Below the pieces are notes generated by a model. That model searched no databases and was not told where the DNA came from. It was given only the letters and a program-made list of their open reading frames with translations. A stretch of 64,000 nucleotides of DNA from Synechococcus sp. KORDI-52 (GTDB lineage: Bacteria > Cyanobacteriota > Cyanobacteriia > PCC-6307 > Cyanobiaceae): positions 372,001 through 436,000 of the forward strand of contig NZ_CP006271.1 in NCBI RefSeq assembly GCF_000737595.1. The letters run 5' to 3'. Positions 60,920-64,000 of this stretch are shown here, in pieces. Made by a program: the position numbers and the translations under genes. The stretch's first letter is position 1, and every line of letters starts with the position of its first letter.

Positions 60920-61315
60920 ATGCACAACAGGGACGCGGTTTTTCTCGACGAACTCTGTCCCAAATTACGTGTCCGAAGATGGCGACAGTCAATTCATACA
61001 TTTACAGGACAAAGTTGTATTTATTGCGGCAAACCTTCGGAGTCAATTGATCACATTCACCCCCGAGCAAGAGGGGGCTTGAGTGTGACCGAAAACTGTG
61101 TTCCGGCGTGCTTGGCCTGCAATGGCCGCAAATCTGACGCGGATGTTTTCGACTGGTATCGGCGGCAGCGTTTTTACGATCCACGGCGCGCCATGGCGAT
61201 TCGCGCCTGGATGGATGGCGACCTCCGGCTCGCCCTTCGATTGCTGCAATGGGCCCAGCCGGATCAACCCATCAGCGAACCGGAAGATTTCCCCGTCGCC
61301 GCCCAAGCCGCCTGA
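60920..61315 (+). CDS. HNH endonuclease domain protein
   Basis: 131 residues. The HNH/zinc-ribbon core is complete: CIYCGKPSESIDHIHPRARG (first Cys pair, catalytic His in DHIHP) and SVTENCVPACLACNGRKSDA (Asn and second Cys pair), the class of McrA/HNH_5-type nucleases. The C-terminal ~55 residues (ADVFDWYRRQRFYDPRRAMA onward) are helical. Such stand-alone HNH proteins are kept in picocyanobacteria with no known target. Divergent from the SNF2 gene, with 137 bases between the starts. Confidence 0.85.
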   Translation: MHNRDAVFLDELCPKLRVRRWRQSIHTFTGQSCIYCGKPSESIDHIHPRARGGLSVTENCVPACLACNGRKSDADVFDWYRRQRFYDPRRAMAIRAWMDGDLRLALRLLQWAQPDQPISEPEDFPVAAQAA

Positions 61316-61318
61316 TCT

Positions 61319-61486
61319 CTACCAGACTCGGCACACGTCTGGCGAGTGATGCCGCTGGCAAATGGAGGCCTGAACACCGGGGTCTTCAGGGGCCAAGACC
61401 ACAGCACTGGCGAACAGTGCAGCCGTCAAGATGGCCCGGAGGACAAGAACCCCGGAGCGAGAATGCTGGAGAGACGACGACGTCAA
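61319..61486 (-). CDS. putative small secreted peptide with paired cysteines
   Basis: A 55-codon frame from TTG 61486 to TAG 61319. It has an Arg-containing n-region, a hydrophobic core (VLVLRAILTAALFASAVVLA), then a short mature part, APEDPGVQASICQ, then RHHSPDVCRVW, with two Cys. The signal-peptide pattern and compact ending argue for a real gene. There is no ATG and no clear ribosome-binding site; a second TTG 20 codons in is possible but loses the n-region. It converges on the HNH gene (3 bases between the stops) and is divergent from the oxidoreductase. Confidence 0.42.
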   Translation of the reverse strand: MTSSSLQHSRSGVLVLRAILTAALFASAVVLAPEDPGVQASICQRHHSPDVCRVW

Positions 61487-61489
61487 AGC

Positions 61490-61517
61490 AGTACATTTGA
61501 TCTAATACAGGTGTACT
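61490..61517. promoter_or_regulatory. dyad resembling two adjoining LexA-like boxes
   Basis: Outer arms AGTACA (61490-61495) and TGTACT (61512-61517). The two 14-base halves, AGTACATTTGATCT and AATACAGGTGTACT, each fit the published cyanobacterial LexA consensus RGTAC-N3-D-GTWC-B with one mismatch. The dyad lies between the divergent small secreted gene and the oxidoreductase and abuts the ATG of the latter. By-eye match only. Confidence 0.25.
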
Positions 61518-61518
61518 G

Positions 61519-62472
61519 ATGCTGATCGATCTTGTCAAGCGATCGAGGCCCCTGGCGTCTGACGCCAAGCTGCTGGTGCTGGGGGGTGGATACAGCGGAC
61601 GTTGTTTGGCCAGTCTGGCCCGCGCCATGGGAACTCCGGTGCTTTGCACCCGGCGCTCCCTCGACGCCACCCACGCTGATCTGCTCTTCGACAGCAACGG
61701 TCAGGACCGGCTCGACCCGGGCGCTCTGGAGGGCGTAACCCATCTGCTGTGCACCATCCCCCCGGATCGGGATGGAAACGATCCGGTGTTGTCGAAGCTG
61801 CTTGTCACACTCAGAAACCTGCCGCTGCGTTGGGCGGGCTATCTCTCCACGACAGGGGTCTATGGCGATCGTCAGGGCAGCTGGGTGTCCGAGCAGGACG
61901 AACCATCGCCGATGCTGGACCGCAGCATCCGCCGCCTGAATTGCGAAAAAGCTTGGCTGCACTCCGGTCTACCGATCCAGATTCTGCGCCTGCCTGGCAT
62001 CTATGGCCCAGGACGGTCGGTGCTTAACGCCTTGCACCAAGGGCGCGCACGCTTGATCGACAAACCTGGCCAGGTGTTCTGCCGTATCCATGTGGAAGAC
62101 ATCGCAGGGGCCTGCTGGCACCTCATGCATCGCACCGAGCAGGGAACTCCACCGACCATGGATCAAGGGAACCTGGTGAACGTGGTAGATGACCTCCCGG
62201 CTCCCACAGCGGAACTGATGCGGCATGCGGCATCCCTGTTGGGTTGTGCCCTACCGCCGCTGGAGCCGTTCGATCAAATCGTGGACAGCTTGAGCCCCAT
62301 GGCTCAGACGTTCTGGAGCGAGAACCGCCGCGTCAGCAATCACAAGCTCTGCCACGACCTCGGTTACACGCTGCTGCATCCGGACTACTTCAACGGGCTT
62401 CAGGATTGTTTGAACCAGGACAGACTCAATCCGCCTGACCTCCACTCCCCCCCTCGATCAACCAACGGTTGA
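61519..62472 (+). CDS. NAD(P)-binding oxidoreductase, extended SDR type (YeeZ-like)
   Basis: 317 residues. Rossmann motif KLLVLGGGYSGRCLASLARA (G-x-G-x-x-G at ~23). The SDR active-site region is AGYLSTTGVYGDRQGSWVSE, with a shifted Tyr and no clear YxxxK at the usual place (RLNCEKAWLHSG instead). The next segment, ILRLPGIYGPGRSVLNAL, is typical of the NAD-dependent epimerase-like group annotated YeeZ. Substrate unknown. The mature ATG lies directly after the dyad at 61490-61517, without room for a normal ribosome-binding site unless the dyad serves. Confidence 0.8.
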   Translation: MLIDLVKRSRPLASDAKLLVLGGGYSGRCLASLARAMGTPVLCTRRSLDATHADLLFDSNGQDRLDPGALEGVTHLLCTIPPDRDGNDPVLSKLLVTLRNLPLRWAGYLSTTGVYGDRQGSWVSEQDEPSPMLDRSIRRLNCEKAWLHSGLPIQILRLPGIYGPGRSVLNALHQGRARLIDKPGQVFCRIHVEDIAGACWHLMHRTEQGTPPTMDQGNLVNVVDDLPAPTAELMRHAASLLGCALPPLEPFDQIVDSLSPMAQTFWSENRRVSNHKLCHDLGYTLLHPDYFNGLQDCLNQDRLNPPDLHSPPRSTNG

Positions 62473-62635
62473 AATCGATACCCTTTCCCTCCTCAGGCAC
62501 GGGAACACCAACATCTTTGAGGAAGCGAGAGGGATGCAGTTCAATCCAGCCGTAGCGCAGGCCTGAGGCCAATCCCACCAACAGACACCCCAGCAACAGC
62601 AAACGCAGCACAGCAATGGGCCCACGTGATTCCAT
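62426..62635 (-). CDS. small single-pass membrane protein
   Basis: 69 residues from the ATG at 62635. One transmembrane helix (VLRLLLLGCLLVGLASGLRY, residues ~9-28) is followed by a conserved-looking polar tail (RFLKDVGVPVPEEGKGIDFN). Not recognised; related small proteins occur in marine Synechococcus. Its end overlaps the end of the convergent oxidoreductase gene by 47 bases, and its start lies within 20 bases of pdxA. Confidence 0.62.
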   Translation of the reverse strand: MESRGPIAVLRLLLLGCLLVGLASGLRYGWIELHPSRFLKDVGVPVPEEGKGIDFNRWLIEGGSGGQAD

Positions 62636-62654
62636 AAACCCTAGGCATGAGCTG

Positions 62655-63632
62655 GTGATTGCTCTCGGCGATCCCGCTGGGATCGGTATGGAAGTGGTGC
62701 TCAAAGCCCTAGCCTCAGCCGAGCTCCCCCACGAGCTCCAACCGCTGCTGGTGGGTTGCAGGCGCAGTCTGCTCCGCACCCACGCGCGACTGCAGCAGCA
62801 ATCAAACCTCCCCCTGGCTGACCCCGCAGCGCTCAGAATCGACGACCAACCCCTGAAGGCCAACGTTCAACCAGGGCAACCCAGCACCAGCGGAGCCGAG
62901 GCTGGATTTCGCTGGCTCACCCGTGCCGTTGAACTGCTTCAGTCACGGGGATCCCGAGCCCTGGTGACCGCCCCCATCGCCAAACATCTCTGGCACGCGG
63001 CCGGCCATTGCTATCCCGGGCAGACGGAACGTCTGGCAGAGCTGGCGGGTTGCCAACGCTCCTCCATGTTGTTCACTGCTGTCTCTCCCACCAGCGGTTG
63101 GCGCCTGAACACCTTGCTGGCCACCACCCACATCCCCCTCAGCCAGATCCCTGGGGCGCTGACCCCAGACCTGGTGCACCACAAACTGGACGTGCTGCTG
63201 GGGTTCTGCCAACGCTTCACGACCACACCACATCTGCGCATCGCCGGCCTCAATCCCCATGCCGGCGAAGCCGGTCAGCTGGGCCACGAGGAAGCCGACT
63301 GGCTGCTGCCACTGCTGGATCAATGGCGAAAAGACCATCCTCAGGTGCGTCTGGAAGGTCCCATTCCCCCCGACACCTGCTGGATCAGCGCCGCCCATGC
63401 CTGGCAGACCCCGAATCAGCCTGGGCCTGACGGGATCCTGGCCTTGTATCACGACCAAGGGCTGATTCCGGTGAAGTTATTGGCCTTCGATGCGGCGGTG
63501 AACACCACCTTGGAACTGCCGTTTCTGCGCACCTCCCCCGACCACGGCACCGCCTTCGACATCGCAGCGCAAGGCATCGCGAGCCCTGAGAGCACGGCAG
63601 CAGCCATCAAGGCCGCCTGGGACCTGAGCTGA
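62655..63632 (+). CDS. pdxA: 4-hydroxythreonine-4-phosphate dehydrogenase
   Basis: About 325 residues, pyridoxal-phosphate synthesis, oxidising 4-phosphohydroxy-threonine. Landmarks: VIALGDPAGIGMEVVLKALA, TAPIAKHLWHAAGHCYPGQT, GLNPHAGEAGQLGHEE (zinc-binding His) and ALYHDQGLIPVKLLAFDAAV with a second His/Asp. The start is uncertain: GTG 62655 is listed because the in-frame ATG at 62616 would overlap the divergent small membrane gene head-on. It encodes the DXP-dependent (PdxA/PdxJ) route. Confidence 0.93.
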   Translation: MIALGDPAGIGMEVVLKALASAELPHELQPLLVGCRRSLLRTHARLQQQSNLPLADPAALRIDDQPLKANVQPGQPSTSGAEAGFRWLTRAVELLQSRGSRALVTAPIAKHLWHAAGHCYPGQTERLAELAGCQRSSMLFTAVSPTSGWRLNTLLATTHIPLSQIPGALTPDLVHHKLDVLLGFCQRFTTTPHLRIAGLNPHAGEAGQLGHEEADWLLPLLDQWRKDHPQVRLEGPIPPDTCWISAAHAWQTPNQPGPDGILALYHDQGLIPVKLLAFDAAVNTTLELPFLRTSPDHGTAFDIAAQGIASPESTAAAIKAAWDLS

Positions 63633-63634
63633 AC

Positions 63635-64000
63635 TCAGGCCGGCTTGACCCGCATCAGCACCTGACCGAATTCCACCGGCGTGCCGTTGTCCACCAGGAT
63701 CTCCACCACTTCACCGCCAACCTCCGACTCCAGCTCGTTCATCAGCTTCATCGCTTCAAGGATGCAGACGGTCTGGCCGACATTGATCCGACTGCCCACC
63801 TCAACAAAGGCAGGTTCGCCAGGCGCGGGAGCGCGGTAAAAGGTGCCCACCATGGGAGCCGTGACTTCGAGCAGGTCACTGCGGGTTGCGGTGGATGCAG
63901 GCGGCGCAGCTGCAGGCTCGACGGGTGCAACGGACGCTGGAGCAGTGGCGGCAACGGGAGCGGGCATGACCGGGGCCATCACAGCCTGGGCCGGCAGGTT
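63635..64000 (-). CDS. accB: acetyl-CoA carboxylase biotin carboxyl carrier protein (5' end outside window)
   Basis: The C-terminal ~122 residues of BCCP, with the frame still open at the right edge. A Pro/Ala-rich hinge (VAATAPASVAPVEPAAAPPA) precedes the biotinyl domain: VTAPMVGTFYRAPAPGEPAF, then the biotinylated Lys in ILEAMKLMNELESE. It is the carrier in the first step of fatty-acid synthesis. It converges on pdxA with 2 bases between the stops. Confidence 0.95.
   Translation of the reverse strand, partial: NLPAQAVMAPVMPAPVAATAPASVAPVEPAAAPPASTATRSDLLEVTAPMVGTFYRAPAPGEPAFVEVGSRINVGQTVCILEAMKLMNELESEVGGEVVEILVDNGTPVEFGQVLMRVKPA

Overview
The window reads as a piece of a marine Synechococcus-type (picocyanobacterial) chromosome. 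Evidence for this is the photosynthesis-linked genes (psbZ, a Psb34-like small protein, ycf23), the sulfolipid pair sqdB-sqdX, a cyanobacterial four-ACT aspartate kinase, cobamide genes of the early-cobalt route (cobH/cbiC, cbiD), and dense GC-rich coding with gaps of mostly under 200 bases. Nearly everything is chromosomal housekeeping. I see no phage, transposase, CRISPR array, rRNA or plasmid functions. Both ends are cut: an RND efflux pump on the left (5' part missing) and accB on the right (5' part missing).

Layout, left to right. 1-4.9 kb: end of an RND pump, an alpha/beta hydrolase, a group 2 sigma factor, MgtE, a glutathione peroxidase. 4.9-7.9 kb: a minus-strand chain of four overlapping genes, gyrB - SH3-like secreted protein - crcB - crcB. 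8-12.3 kb: miaA, infC, a dienelactone hydrolase-like gene divergent from a GntR-type regulator, cysE. 12.5-20.9 kb: secA, tRNA-Gly(GCC), uvrB, a GNAT acetyltransferase, mutS. 20.9-23.8 kb: a low-GC glycosyltransferase gene built of two near-identical halves. 23.8-30.8 kb: ribH, psbZ, ycf23, tilS, cobH, holA, lysC and a hypothetical gene. 30.7-34.8 kb: the minus-strand operon asd-dapA-rnj. 34.9-41.1 kb: the plus-strand cluster tig-clpP-clpX-(LRAT-like)-dnaX. 41.1-49.4 kb: a GT2 glycosyltransferase that is probably the glucolipid synthase, a SpoIID-like protein, rpmI-rplT, a TPR protein, thiG, a Psb34-like gene, sqdB-sqdX. 49.4-56.9 kb: mrdA with two hypothetical partners, cbiD-guaA-sulfotransferase, a class V aminotransferase, tRNA-Gly(CCC). 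56.9-64 kb: small hypothetical genes, a half-length AbrB-family membrane protein, a lipoprotein, a HARP-like SNF2 translocase facing an HNH nuclease, an NAD-binding oxidoreductase, a small membrane protein, pdxA and accB.

Functional links: lysC, asd and dapA give the first three steps from aspartate to lysine, threonine and methionine. tig, clpP and clpX are the usual chaperone/protease group. sqdB, sqdX and the probable MgdA serve thylakoid lipid synthesis, while psbZ and the Psb34-like protein serve photosystem II. mutS, uvrB, dnaX, holA, gyrB and the SNF2/HNH pair concern DNA maintenance.

The most unusual items are the internally duplicated glycosyltransferase, whose halves are mosaic (diverged at the 5' end, essentially identical after that), and the HARP-like SNF2 gene beside a free-standing HNH gene, which recalls the fused domains of eukaryotic ZRANB3. 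Next come the LRAT-like protein inside the clp-dnaX cluster, and a small secreted cysteine peptide gene lying head-to-head with an oxidoreductase across a dyad that resembles two LexA boxes. I did not find a clear new multi-gene defence or biosynthetic system.
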